NCBI GenBank assembly: GCA_022826515.1
Contig: JAJDUT010000059.1
Location: forward strand, 1 to 35,108
DNA: 35,108 nt
From: Candidatus Latescibacterota bacterium
GTDB taxonomy: Bacteria > Latescibacterota > UBA2968 > UBA8231
Reading direction: 5' to 3'
Shown: piece after piece, positions 1 through 7,755 of the stretch
How positions within the stretch are numbered: position 1 is the stretch's first letter
Layout of the letters: each line of letters begins with the position of its first letter
Notes under the pieces: generated by a model
What the model saw: only the letters and a program-made list of their open reading frames with translations
Databases searched by the model: none
What the model was told of the DNA's origin: nothing
Position numbers and translations under genes: made by a program

Positions 1-1
1 C

Positions 2-106
2 GGCAAGGTCGCGGTGGTCGCGGTGATGCGCAAGCTGCTCCTGCTGCTCAACGCCATTGCCCATCGACGAACCCCTTGGGTGCAACACCAAGCCAAAGCA
101 GGATAA
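2..106 (+). pseudogene. IS110-family transposase, C-terminal end (partial at window edge)
   Basis: An open frame enters from the left edge and stops at TAA 104-106, giving about 34 residues. It contains VAVVAVMRKLLLLLNAIA followed by a TPW tail, which is the usual end of IS110/IS1111 DEDD transposases (A-x-x-RKLL-x-x-LNA, then a short Trp-containing tail). The body of the protein lies outside the window, so I cannot tell whether the element is intact or a remnant. The identification rests on about 30 residues. The downstream 150 bases hold two palindromes and no gene. Confidence 0.7.
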
Positions 107-133
107 AAAAGGCTTGACACACAACACAGATAC

Positions 134-149
134 TCCCGCGAAAGCGGGA
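134..149. repeat. Short GC hairpin with GAAA tetraloop
   Basis: TCCCGC-GAAA-GCGGGA is a perfect 6-bp stem closed by a GAAA tetraloop. Short CCCGC-GAAA-GCGGG units of this kind are common dispersed intergenic repeats in bacterial genomes. It lies 28 bases after the transposase stop and has no T-run behind it, so I do not call it a terminator. Confidence 0.5.
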
Positions 150-188
150 ACCAGTCTTGTACGCGATGCGGATTTGGCGCGACACCCT

Positions 189-218
189 GTAGGGGGCGGT
201 TTGCAAACCGCCCCCTAC
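189..218. repeat. 30-bp perfect palindrome (REP/MITE-like)
   Basis: The sequence from 189 to 218 is its own reverse complement, centred between 203 and 204 at TTTGCAAA. The arms are GTAGGGGGCGG and CCGCCCCCTAC. It lies between the end of the transposase on the plus strand and the end of the deacetylase gene on the minus strand. It could therefore act as a bidirectional transcription stop, or be a dispersed palindromic repeat. No T-tract follows on either side. Confidence 0.65.
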
Positions 219-257
219 GTGCGCCGACATGACAAACGCGTGCGTAACGTCAGTAAC

Positions 258-1280
258 TCAGAAAGTTGAAGGACGAAACTGCAACTCCGTCCCGTCCTCT
301 ACCTCCACTGTCGTTCGCAGCAGGCGAGGGCGCACCACAGAGGCCGACTGGGGCACCCCGTTTACCCACACTCGGGGCGCATTGCACCAGGCCGCCGGCA
401 CTTCTACTTCAAAGGTCAACTCCCGGCGCTCAACCCGGGCAGGCAACGCCTCATAGCGGATCCGGTATCGTTGTTCGCGCGCCGTTGCGGCCACGGTTTC
501 GACCACGGCGTGCCGCCGGCACAAGTGATAGGAAATGACCTCTTCGGGCACGGCGCACCAGACTTGGTCACCGCCCTCTTCGATGATCGTCTGCAAACGC
601 AGGCGCAATTGCGCTTCCGAGCAGTCTTTGTTGGGGTGAACGGCCTGTTCCAATGGGCAGTGGCAGTAGTCGATAATCCAGCCCTTGGCCTCTTGGGCCA
701 GCAGAATATGGCGGAACGGGTCGTAAGCGCTGTAAAAGGGCTCCTCATAGCTCTCGTGCAACGGCGTGCGATTGAGGTAGTACAATTCATCGCGCGCCGC
801 GTTCACCCAATCTGTTATGCTCATGGCACCCAAGTAACCGAGTTGGCGACAGGCGTCCAGCACGTAGTCGGACATATTTTCAATGCCGTTGGGGGCGCAG
901 TACAGCAGCACAGGAGCGCCGATAGCCTGTTCTATAACATCGCGAGACAGGCGGATTTCCTGATCGACCATATCGGGCCTGATAAAGTGGTGACTCCAGC
1001 CGTGGTTGCCCACGCCCCAGCCACGGGCGAGCAAATCCTTGAGCTCATCGCCATTCATGTGCCGGTAGCCGTTGAAACTCGAAGTGCCGATATTGCGGAT
1101 TTCGCCGATCTGCTGGCCCACGACCTCTACGTGTCCGGGAATGCCGAATTCCTCGTGATGGGGAATGGCAAAGCGGTGTAGATCGGCCAGCGCCTCGTCG
1201 TAGGTAATCGAATAGACCCAATCCTTGCCGTATTTCCAGTCGCAGATGCGCAGGGCCATAGTCTCGTTGTCTTTGTTCAT
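258..1280 (-). CDS. Polysaccharide deacetylase (NodB-fold, CE4-like) with C-terminal beta domain
   Basis: A 340-residue protein with no clear signal peptide. The NodB motifs are recognisable. Motif 1 is TYDE at 26-29, where TFDD is usual, giving the base Asp28 with Glu29 in the metal-ligand position. Motif 2 is HGWSH at 93-97, the usual H-x-x-x-H metal site. Motif 3 is probably YCAPNG at 127-132. Residues from about 255 to the end look like a separate beta-sandwich. Family enzymes remove N- or O-acetyl groups from glycans; the substrate here is unknown. Its ATG follows the stop of the upstream gene with no gap (TAGATG on the minus strand), so translation is probably coupled. A second ATG at codon 8 is possible. 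It is last in an operon with an isochorismatase-fold hydrolase and a sugar-type aminotransferase, which suggests amino-sugar or glycoconjugate metabolism. Confidence 0.8.
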   Translation of the reverse strand: MNKDNETMALRICDWKYGKDWVYSITYDEALADLHRFAIPHHEEFGIPGHVEVVGQQIGEIRNIGTSSFNGYRHMNGDELKDLLARGWGVGNHGWSHHFIRPDMVDQEIRLSRDVIEQAIGAPVLLYCAPNGIENMSDYVLDACRQLGYLGAMSITDWVNAARDELYYLNRTPLHESYEEPFYSAYDPFRHILLAQEAKGWIIDYCHCPLEQAVHPNKDCSEAQLRLRLQTIIEEGGDQVWCAVPEEVISYHLCRRHAVVETVAATAREQRYRIRYEALPARVERRELTFEVEVPAAWCNAPRVWVNGVPQSASVVRPRLLRTTVEVEDGTELQFRPSTF

Positions 1281-2087
1281 CTACGCTTCTAGCATTGCAA
1301 CGGCGGCTTGGAAATCCGCCCATGTGGTGGAATAACCTACGGCTATTTCAAAGCGGTGAATGCCATAACGCGTGGCTAGGCGCTCGGGAAAGGTATCGGG
1401 CGTTTCCACGCCCACTGTGCCGTCCCGCATGAGAATGCAGCGGTAGCCCGCCCGCAGCATAGGGCGGCCCCCTCCCTCTGAGTTGAGAATGCACATATCC
1501 GCGGCAAAACCCGTATAGATGAGGGTCTCGACGCCGCGCTCTTGCAGGTAGGCGTCGAGCTGGTTGGTGTAAAAGACGAGAGGCTCGTCCCCCATTGGCT
1601 CGACGATTTTGGCCCTTTTCATGCGCGCAGCGGGCGATTTGGCCAGATCGACGCCGGTCGATCTTTTTTCGATGGTTTGGAGTTCGCCGGTGCGGACGAT
1701 GGTCCAGCGGTCCGACTGGGTCTGCAGAGAGGCCGCGCGGCGCTGGTTTTCCGGGGTGCGGCGAGAAGGCACTTGGGGGTAGTGCTTGTCAAAATCATCG
1801 GGCTCGACGTGGCACACCGGCATACCGATCCGCCGGGCGATATCCATGGCCGGCCGGATCACTTCTTTCATAACGCGCCAGGATTCTTCGGTGGCCTGAG
1901 GCCAGCCCATGCCCGTGACGTAGTTGACGTCGATCTCAGGGCCATCCGGCAGTCCCACATTCCAGCAGTGCAAACCAATGAGCGCCGTGCGCTCCACTGG
2001 CAACTCAAAGACGTCCTCTGCGTAGCCGGCTTTGTCTATGGGCAGGGCGCGGTAATGGCGAGTCTTGAGTTTAAGCGTCTTACTCAA
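1281..2087 (-). CDS. Isochorismatase-family (cysteine hydrolase fold) protein, atypical active site
   Basis: A 268-residue protein of the isochorismatase-like fold. The first strand reads TALIGLHCWN at 34-43 and the nucleophile strand reads TGFAADMCILNS, with Cys199. The catalytic Asp of the D-K-C triad normally sits in the first strand (A-L-x-x-x-D-x-Q-N), but here the aligned position is His40. The Lys expected about 33 residues before the Cys is not visible; the segment there is MGDEPLVFY. Only Cys199 of the triad is clearly kept. The start is TTG at 2085-2087, since the only bases between it and the upstream stop (2093-2095) are five nucleotides. It is the middle gene of a three-gene operon and abuts the deacetylase. 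It may hydrolyse an amide or ester by altered chemistry, or be a non-catalytic relative. Confidence 0.75.
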   Translation of the reverse strand: MSKTLKLKTRHYRALPIDKAGYAEDVFELPVERTALIGLHCWNVGLPDGPEIDVNYVTGMGWPQATEESWRVMKEVIRPAMDIARRIGMPVCHVEPDDFDKHYPQVPSRRTPENQRRAASLQTQSDRWTIVRTGELQTIEKRSTGVDLAKSPAARMKRAKIVEPMGDEPLVFYTNQLDAYLQERGVETLIYTGFAADMCILNSEGGGRPMLRAGYRCILMRDGTVGVETPDTFPERLATRYGIHRFEIAVGYSTTWADFQAAVAMLEA

Positions 2088-2092
2088 CGGAC

Positions 2093-3346
2093 CTATCTCA
2101 CCCGATTGCGGTCCGCCACTTCTTCGACGATGGCCGCGATCATCTCTATGTGTTCATCTTCCCATTTTTCGGAAATCGAGCAGGTGCGGACCCAGTTTTC
2201 GAGAAAAGCCCAGGCTGTGGGGCAAGTGGCGGAACTGTAGTGGTACACATGCGAGGCCGGCGGCCGCGAAAACGGGTACTTGTTGGCGTCCACGTATTCC
2301 TGGAGAAAGGGGAGGGCGGCGGGCATCAGGTAATACTTGCCTTGGCCCGCTCCATTTACTCCGGCTTCTAGGACCTGGGCGGCAAACTCCTCGCCCGTGC
2401 ATTTAAAGGCCGCTGGGTCGATGCTGAAGCTGGACATCCAAGCGGAATACTTGGTGACGTAGTCGGGAATGGGCAATGGCGTAATGCCGTCAATAGCGGA
2501 GAGCTTGTCCGTGATCAGACGCACAGTGCGGTCGATCTTGGCTACCTGAGCGCGGATGGTCTCCAGTTGACCCAGGCACAGCGCCGCGGTCATGCGGCTC
2601 ATATCGTAGGCATGACCAAAGGCCGTGTGGGTGCGGCCGAAGTGGGGCACATCCACCCCGGCGCGGCCCGAACTGAGGAAGCGCACTTTTTCCGCTAGTT
2701 CGTCATCGTCCGTAGCAATGCAACCTCCTTTGTCCGAGCTGAAGGTTTTCTCCGAATCGAGAGAGAAGGCCGAGGCCGTTCCCAAGGTGCCGACGACGCG
2801 TCCCTTGTATTCGCTGAATATGGCCTGACAGATGTCCTCGTACACGATCAGTCCGTGTTTGGCGGCCAATTCGTTGATCGGATCCATATCGTTGGGCAGG
2901 CCACATTTGTGCACCGCCAAAATTGCCCGCGTGCGATCGGTGATGCAGGGCTCTATGGTCTCGGCGCTGAAATTGACCGTGCCCGGGGCCGTGTCGGGAA
3001 AAACGGGAATATAGTTGTGCATGAGCACGCCGTACACGGTGCCGTAATCGGTGAGCGGGCTGATGATGACCTCGTCGCCGGGATCGAAGTCAAAGGCCAG
3101 CGCTAGGGCGGCCATGGCCGTGGTGCAGGTGGGGGTGGCGATGCAGTGTTTGACGCCCAGTTCTGCGGCGAACGCCTGCTCGAACTCGCCCACTGAATCG
3201 AGGGTTAGCCCCGAATCCAATACCTCCTGTACGTACTTTAGACTATTGGGCCCTATGGTGCGGGGAAAGAGAGGAGGCACGATGCCTTCGCTGCTGTGGG
3301 CTTCGGCCCCGCGCTTGATGGGTTTGAGTGCTGATTGCTGGGACAT
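2093..3346 (-). CDS. DegT/DnrJ/EryC1/StrS-family PLP-dependent aminotransferase
   Basis: A 417-residue protein of fold-type I PLP enzymes that typically aminate keto-sugars. The PLP aldimine Lys is Lys200 in SLDSEKTFSSDKGG, and VYEDICQA at 168-175 gives the Glu/Asp pair that contacts the pyridine ring. Near the N-terminus, SVGEFEQAFAAELGVKHCIA is the usual start of the family core. The ATG at 3344-3346 has an AGGAGA ribosome-binding site at 3352-3357. It leads an operon with the cysteine hydrolase and the deacetylase, with gaps of 5 and 0 bases. The substrate cannot be read from sequence: it could be a nucleotide-sugar or an AHBA-type precursor. Confidence 0.88.
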   Translation of the reverse strand: MSQQSALKPIKRGAEAHSSEGIVPPLFPRTIGPNSLKYVQEVLDSGLTLDSVGEFEQAFAAELGVKHCIATPTCTTAMAALALAFDFDPGDEVIISPLTDYGTVYGVLMHNYIPVFPDTAPGTVNFSAETIEPCITDRTRAILAVHKCGLPNDMDPINELAAKHGLIVYEDICQAIFSEYKGRVVGTLGTASAFSLDSEKTFSSDKGGCIATDDDELAEKVRFLSSGRAGVDVPHFGRTHTAFGHAYDMSRMTAALCLGQLETIRAQVAKIDRTVRLITDKLSAIDGITPLPIPDYVTKYSAWMSSFSIDPAAFKCTGEEFAAQVLEAGVNGAGQGKYYLMPAALPFLQEYVDANKYPFSRPPASHVYHYSSATCPTAWAFLENWVRTCSISEKWEDEHIEMIAAIVEEVADRNRVR

Positions 3347-3418
3347 TAGACTCTCCTAATGGGGGCTAAACATTCTATTTATTTGAATCGCCGCATTTTT
3401 TTGGTCATTGCGACCCAA

Positions 3419-3446
3419 CCTATCCCTTTTGTCTATCGGGTGTCAA
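3419..3446 (-). promoter_or_regulatory. Candidate promoter of the aminotransferase operon
   Basis: On the minus strand TTGACA (3441-3446) is a perfect -35 hexamer. At 16 bases spacing the -10 would be GATAGG (3419-3424), which matches TATAAT in only three positions. Only the -35 is convincing. The leader to the ATG would be about 70 bases. Confidence 0.3.
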
Positions 3447-3474
3447 GTCTTGCCGATCGCAAGGGCGGCTCAGC

Positions 3475-4314
3475 CTATGGCCGTTCGCGCTCAGCTTGCT
3501 TTAGATGTTGAAAATTCCGCAGTAACCGCTGCCCTTCTTCCTCTCGCCCCTGTTTGAGATAAAGCTGCGCTAGACGGTAGTGGGTGGGAATGTGGTGGGG
3601 ATCTTTTTTGAGCGCTTGCTGGTAGAGATAAGCGGCCTCTGTTGGCTCTCCCTGTTTCTCTAGGACGGCACCTAGACGGCAATAGGGGTCGGCAAAGTCG
3701 GAATTCACCTGAATAGCCTGCTGGAAATAGCTTCTGGCAGCTTTCAATTCGTTTTCTCGCTCACTGACCACTCCTAGATCGTAGTAGATCTTTGCCCGTC
3801 TTACTCCCAACTCAAGAGCGCGTCGATAGGCCCTCTTGGCTTCGGCATAATCGCGCAGGTCCATGTAGGTTTTTCCGAGATGCATGAGGAAAATCCCATT
3901 CTCGGGTGCTTGGGCGATGGCCCTTTTGTAGTACGGAATGGCTTCCCCCGGTCTTAGCTGCAGCGTATAGGCCAAACCGATCTGATCTAGGGCTAGGGCA
4001 AAATCTGGCTTCAGATGCACGGCCCGGTTGAATTCTCCGATCGCTTCTTCATACTGACCATTTTGCAGGTAGCGACGACCGCGACGATAGTAAACTTCGG
4101 CAGCAATCTGCTCCTTTTGTTCGACCTTTAGCAGTTGGGGTTTGCCTTCCTTTTGCGCGTTGGGTGACTGATCACCAGCCAGTGTTTGCTGTTCTTTTTG
4201 GCCGCAGCCGATCCATCCCCAACTGCCTATAAAAAGGGCTAGAAGCAGCCCCAGCAGACGGTCGCGTCCGGTATGGTTCCGCGATACGCTTAGAAGCCGT
4301 TGCTGCTGCGCCAA
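3475..4314 (-). CDS. Six-repeat TPR lipoprotein
   Basis: A 279-residue protein. A basic stretch is followed by a hydrophobic segment at 20-36 and Cys37 (WIGC), which suggests a lipoprotein signal, although Trp at -3 is unusual. Residues 72-275 divide evenly into six 34-residue tetratricopeptide repeats. Consensus features such as A-x-x-x-[FY]-x-[RQ]-A and P-x-x-[AP]-x-x-[YR]-x-x-L-G recur. TPR superhelices bind peptides and scaffold complexes; the likely location is the periplasm, anchored to a membrane. The start is TTG at 4312-4314, because an in-frame TAA lies two codons upstream and no other ATG or GTG precedes the hydrophobic segment. AAGGA lies about 10 bases before it. It is transcribed divergently from the pentapeptide and CRTAC1-like genes, and TPR proteins often accompany ASPIC/UnbV proteins. 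Confidence 0.8.
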   Translation of the reverse strand: MAQQQRLLSVSRNHTGRDRLLGLLLALFIGSWGWIGCGQKEQQTLAGDQSPNAQKEGKPQLLKVEQKEQIAAEVYYRRGRRYLQNGQYEEAIGEFNRAVHLKPDFALALDQIGLAYTLQLRPGEAIPYYKRAIAQAPENGIFLMHLGKTYMDLRDYAEAKRAYRRALELGVRRAKIYYDLGVVSERENELKAARSYFQQAIQVNSDFADPYCRLGAVLEKQGEPTEAAYLYQQALKKDPHHIPTHYRLAQLYLKQGREEEGQRLLRNFQHLKQAERERP

Positions 4315-4416
4315 GGTTTACGCGTCCTTTTCTTTAGAAGCCGTCTTGCTAGCATTGACCGCTAAAGTTTTCGCTCCTGATACTCGACAATATAGCGCAA
4401 AAATTTAAAGACTCCG

Positions 4417-4465
4417 GCGGTCGGCTCAAAAGGTCGACGCGCTGCGCTGTTAAAGAGCCGACCGC
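4417..4465. promoter_or_regulatory. 11-bp inverted repeat in the divergent promoter region
   Basis: GCGGTCGGCTC (4417-4427) and GAGCCGACCGC (4455-4465) are perfect complements separated by 27 bases. They lie in the 188-base gap between the divergent TPR and pentapeptide-repeat genes. No T-run follows on either strand. It may be a regulator site or a leader hairpin for the plus-strand transcript. Confidence 0.4.
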
Positions 4466-4502
4466 TTGCACCATATACCTCTACAGAGTATCTATATTTC
4501 TC

Positions 4503-6044
4503 ATGTCGATATTGAACTGGGTTAAATCGAAGTGGGCCGTCCTCGCCCTGATAATCGCTCTGACTACGACCGTTGGTGCCCAGCCGAGCGCTCCGACCGA
4601 TACCACTATCGCGGGCCGCAGCTATACCCTGCTTGAGGCCGGGGAATTAATGGATCTCCTAGGCTCGGCCAATGATCATAGTCGTCTTGTTTTACAGCAG
4701 ACAGCCGTAAAGGGTCGCCTGTCCAGCTTAGCGGCCAATCTCGACACCGTGCGGGCGGCGCTGGAATTGGTTGATGTGCTTTTCCTCGACGAAGCTTTGC
4801 TGGCCGAGGTTGTTTTTCTCGGTCCGGTGATCTTTTCTCGCACTACCTTTGCCGCTGACCTTTCGCTAGCTGAAGCGCAATTCTTGCAATCCTTTGCCCT
4901 GCGAGAATGCGAGATAAGGCAAAAAACCAACCTTAGAGATGCTCGCTTCACGGCCACGGCCGACTTCACCCAAAGTCACCTCGCAGCCGCATTTTCCTGC
5001 GCCGGAGCCCATTTCAGCGACGCCACTTTCGCACACCTGCGCTGCGAGGGCGGGGCCTATTTTGAGGACGTTCTTTTTACCGGCCAAGTCGATTTCAGCG
5101 ACGCCCGCTTTGCCGGTGTGGCCTCGTTCAAGACAGCGCGCTGGCGCGCTCCCGTCTCCTTTGCCGGCGCGCGCTTTCTGGACCGGTCTTTTTTTTGGCA
5201 AGCCCAATTCGACGACGCGGATTTTTCCAGCGCCCGCTTTGCCGGGGAAACCTCGTTTAAGCAAGCTGATTTCGCGCAGCGGGCGACTTTTGCAAATATC
5301 GCTTTCGCCCGCTCTGCCCACTTCGAACAAGCCCGTTTTGACGACGGAGCCGTCTTCGACAGCAGCATCTTCGCAAAAGAAGCGGTCTTTACCGGTGTCC
5401 ACAGCGACAACGATCTCCTGCTCAATGCTCTTTTTCGCGTCAGCCTCGACTTGCGCCACCTAGTTACTCCCAGCCTGGATCTGCGGCCTTCCGCCGCCAT
5501 GCCCGACTCGCTGCTGGGCCCTAAGGCCCAGCTCTTGCTGCAAAACGCGCGTTTCCAGCGTCTGTTTTCGACTTGGGATCACTTGCGCGGCCACTTGGCC
5601 CAGCCCCCAGAGCAGGCCAACTACGATCTGGATCGCGTCTATGCCGGTCTGCGCCACCAGTTCCTCCTCTCTGGCATGGCCGCCGATGCCCGCGGCTGTT
5701 ATATAGAGTCGCTGGATCGCCGTCGCCACTACTTGCCTTGGACTTCTATGGAGCGCTACGCCCTCATCGCCTTTGACCTGAGCTCGCGCTACGGCACCGA
5801 CCTGGGACGCCTAGCCCTAGTCGCTTTGGCTTGGGTGGCGCTCTTTGCCCTGCTGTATCGTTGGTTGATGATAGATGATCTGGTGGAGTGCCTGCTTTTC
5901 AGCCTGCATACTTTTTTTATGGTGGGCGCGGCATCCGTGCGTCCCCAGGGCAAAGTGCGCTCCCTGGTCCTGTTTCAGGCCCTTTCCGGCTGGCTCTTCT
6001 GGAGCCTGTGCACGGCCGTCCTGCTCTCCTTTTTACTGCGCTGA
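4503..6044 (+). CDS. Secreted pentapeptide-repeat protein with C-terminal two-TM channel-like domain
   Basis: A 513-residue protein. Residues 1-26 are a signal peptide (hydrophobic core 11-24, VGA cleavage). From about 100 to 305 the sequence is a run of five-residue units centred on Phe or Leu, such as DARFAGVASF, DADFSSARF and QARFDDGAVF. This is the A-x-[FL]-x-x pattern of the right-handed pentapeptide beta-helix. The C-terminus has a TM helix at about 436-456, a short amphipathic FSLHTFFMVGAAS segment at about 470-483, and a second TM helix at about 488-511. That TM, re-entrant loop, TM order matches two-TM ion channels, but the TVGYG filter is replaced by MVGAA. The ATG has no good ribosome-binding site. 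It is followed after three bases by the CRTAC1-like gene, so the two form an operon. Transport function is not shown; a membrane-anchored scaffold is equally possible. Confidence 0.75.
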   Translation: MSILNWVKSKWAVLALIIALTTTVGAQPSAPTDTTIAGRSYTLLEAGELMDLLGSANDHSRLVLQQTAVKGRLSSLAANLDTVRAALELVDVLFLDEALLAEVVFLGPVIFSRTTFAADLSLAEAQFLQSFALRECEIRQKTNLRDARFTATADFTQSHLAAAFSCAGAHFSDATFAHLRCEGGAYFEDVLFTGQVDFSDARFAGVASFKTARWRAPVSFAGARFLDRSFFWQAQFDDADFSSARFAGETSFKQADFAQRATFANIAFARSAHFEQARFDDGAVFDSSIFAKEAVFTGVHSDNDLLLNALFRVSLDLRHLVTPSLDLRPSAAMPDSLLGPKAQLLLQNARFQRLFSTWDHLRGHLAQPPEQANYDLDRVYAGLRHQFLLSGMAADARGCYIESLDRRRHYLPWTSMERYALIAFDLSSRYGTDLGRLALVALAWVALFALLYRWLMIDDLVECLLFSLHTFFMVGAASVRPQGKVRSLVLFQALSGWLFWSLCTAVLLSFLLR

Positions 6045-6047
6045 TTC

Positions 6048-7706
6048 ATGTTCCGCTCCGTCTGTGTCCTTTTCCTGTTCCCATTGCTGGTGGCCTGTAT
6101 CCGAGAAGAACCGACGCCGTCCCTGCGCTTTGTCGATGTCGCCCAGACGGCTGGTCTTGACTTTGTCCACTACAACGGTGCCCAAGGCGACTATTTCTAC
6201 GTAGAGACTTTTGGCTCGGGAGCTGCTTTCTTGGACTACGATGGCGATGGCTGGCAGGATATCTATTTGGTCAACTCCACGTATCTCACCGGCTTAGCTC
6301 CCGAGCCCCTGCCGACCGATAAACTCTACCGCAACCGGGGCGACGGCCGCTTTGACACCGCTCCCGGCAGCGGCGATAGTGGCTACGGCACGGGTGTGGC
6401 TGCCGCCGACTGGGACAACGACGGCGACCAAGACTTATACGTGACCCGCTTTGGTCCCAACGCTTTATATCGCAACGATGCGGGGAAATTCGCCGACGGC
6501 GACAGCGCCAAACGGGCGGGCGTCGACGATGGCCGCTGGGGTGCCAGTTGCGGTTTTCTAGACTACGACCTGGACGGTGACCTCGACCTGTTCGTCGCTA
6601 ACTACGTGGACTTTACTACGGCCAACAACATCGTCTGCAAGCGGGGCGATATCCGCACCTATTGCGACCCGGACGAATACGGCCCAACGAGCGATTTGCT
6701 CTACCGCAACGACGGCCAAAGCCAATTCACCGACATCACCTATGAGGCGGGCATCACATTAGAGGGCCCTGGTTTGGGTGTGGCCTTTTCTGACTACGAC
6801 TGGGATGGGGATACCGATATCTACGTGGCCAACGACGGCACGCTAAACTTCCTTTATGAAAACCGCCAGACCCACTTCGTCGAAACAGGTCTGACGGCCG
6901 GGGGCCGCTACAATCAGGACGGCCGCGCCGAGGCTGGCATGGGCGTGGACTTTGGCGACTGGAATAACGACGGCAATCAGGACCTGTTCGTCACCAATTT
7001 CGCCCACGAGACCAATACGCTCTACCACAACGACGGCCAGGGCCAATTCGCCGATATCAGCGCTGAGGTTGGCCTCTTCGAGCCCAGCTACAATCCCCTC
7101 GGTTTTGGCACTAAATTCTTCGATGTTGATTTAGACGGCGACCTCGATCTCTTCGTCGCCAACGGCCACGTCCTCGACATCGTGGAACAGATCGACTCTA
7201 CGCTTAGTTATGCCCAGACTAACCAGATTTTGCGCAACGAGGCCAACGCTTGGGATGCCGTCTCCACCGAGCCGAACCCCAAAAAATTTGTCGATATTTC
7301 CTCCACTTTGGGTCCCAGTTTTGCCACCCCCAACGTCGGTCGCGGCGCGGCCTCGGCCGACTACGACAACGACGGCGATCTCGATCTGCTGGTTTGCTCT
7401 GTGGCTAGCCCCGCGCGCCTCTTGCGCAATGACGTAGCCAAACAAAACCACTGGCTCCTAGTCGAATTAATCGGCCGCCAGCAGCGCGACGCAATCGGCA
7501 CCCTAGTCGCCGTCACGGCTGGGGGCCACCGCCAAGTGCGGGAACGCCAGTCCGGCGGCAGCTACCTTTCCAGCCATGACCACCGCCTGCACTTTGGTTT
7601 GGGTGCCGTTGCTAGGGTGGATATGGAGGTGCGCTGGCCCGATGGCACTGTGCAGACGCTTGTCGATGTCGCAGCCGATCAGATTTTGCGCCTAGTGCAG
7701 CCGTAG
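6048..7706 (+). CDS. CRTAC1-like FG-GAP/VCBS-repeat lipoprotein with ASPIC/UnbV domain
   Basis: A 552-residue protein. The signal ends in a clear lipobox LVAC with Cys17. Seven D-x-D-x-D-G-x-x-D calcium-loop repeats follow, including DYDGDGWQD, DWDNDGDQD, DYDLDGDLD, DYDWDGDTD, DWNNDGNQD, DVDLDGDLD and DYDNDGDLD, as in FG-GAP beta-propellers. The last about 85 residues are an ASPIC/UnbV domain: the NHWLLVEL opening, GTLVAVTAGG, RERQSGGSYLSSHD, LHFGLG and WPDGTVQ are all family signatures. Such proteins bind calcium on the cell surface or in the periplasm; their role in bacteria is not settled. The ATG lies three bases after the pentapeptide gene stop. A TPR lipoprotein is divergent upstream, a pairing often seen with this family. 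Confidence 0.92.
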   Translation: MFRSVCVLFLFPLLVACIREEPTPSLRFVDVAQTAGLDFVHYNGAQGDYFYVETFGSGAAFLDYDGDGWQDIYLVNSTYLTGLAPEPLPTDKLYRNRGDGRFDTAPGSGDSGYGTGVAAADWDNDGDQDLYVTRFGPNALYRNDAGKFADGDSAKRAGVDDGRWGASCGFLDYDLDGDLDLFVANYVDFTTANNIVCKRGDIRTYCDPDEYGPTSDLLYRNDGQSQFTDITYEAGITLEGPGLGVAFSDYDWDGDTDIYVANDGTLNFLYENRQTHFVETGLTAGGRYNQDGRAEAGMGVDFGDWNNDGNQDLFVTNFAHETNTLYHNDGQGQFADISAEVGLFEPSYNPLGFGTKFFDVDLDGDLDLFVANGHVLDIVEQIDSTLSYAQTNQILRNEANAWDAVSTEPNPKKFVDISSTLGPSFATPNVGRGAASADYDNDGDLDLLVCSVASPARLLRNDVAKQNHWLLVELIGRQQRDAIGTLVAVTAGGHRQVRERQSGGSYLSSHDHRLHFGLGAVARVDMEVRWPDGTVQTLVDVAADQILRLVQP

Positions 7707-7728
7707 GAATTTTCACAGGAGGAATGCT

Positions 7729-7755
7729 ATGAGGAGCGAAATATGCCAGCGCTAG
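7729..7755 (+). CDS. Possible eight-codon leader peptide before the aldo/keto reductase
   Basis: A perfect AGGAGG (7717-7722) lies six bases before ATG 7729-7731, which opens a frame MRSEICQR that ends at TAG 7753-7755. This tiny frame is out of register with the aldo/keto reductase and overlaps its first four codons. The reductase has its own GAGGAG at 7731-7736, inside the leader. The arrangement would allow translational coupling or attenuation. It is too short to judge by composition and may be chance. Confidence 0.3.
   Translation: MRSEICQR

Noticed and set aside
4939..5463. Long frames overlapping the pentapeptide gene on both strands
   Set aside because: They mirror the low-complexity repeat of the pentapeptide gene, are rich in Ser/Arg/Pro or Lys/Gly, and have no ribosome-binding site or domain.
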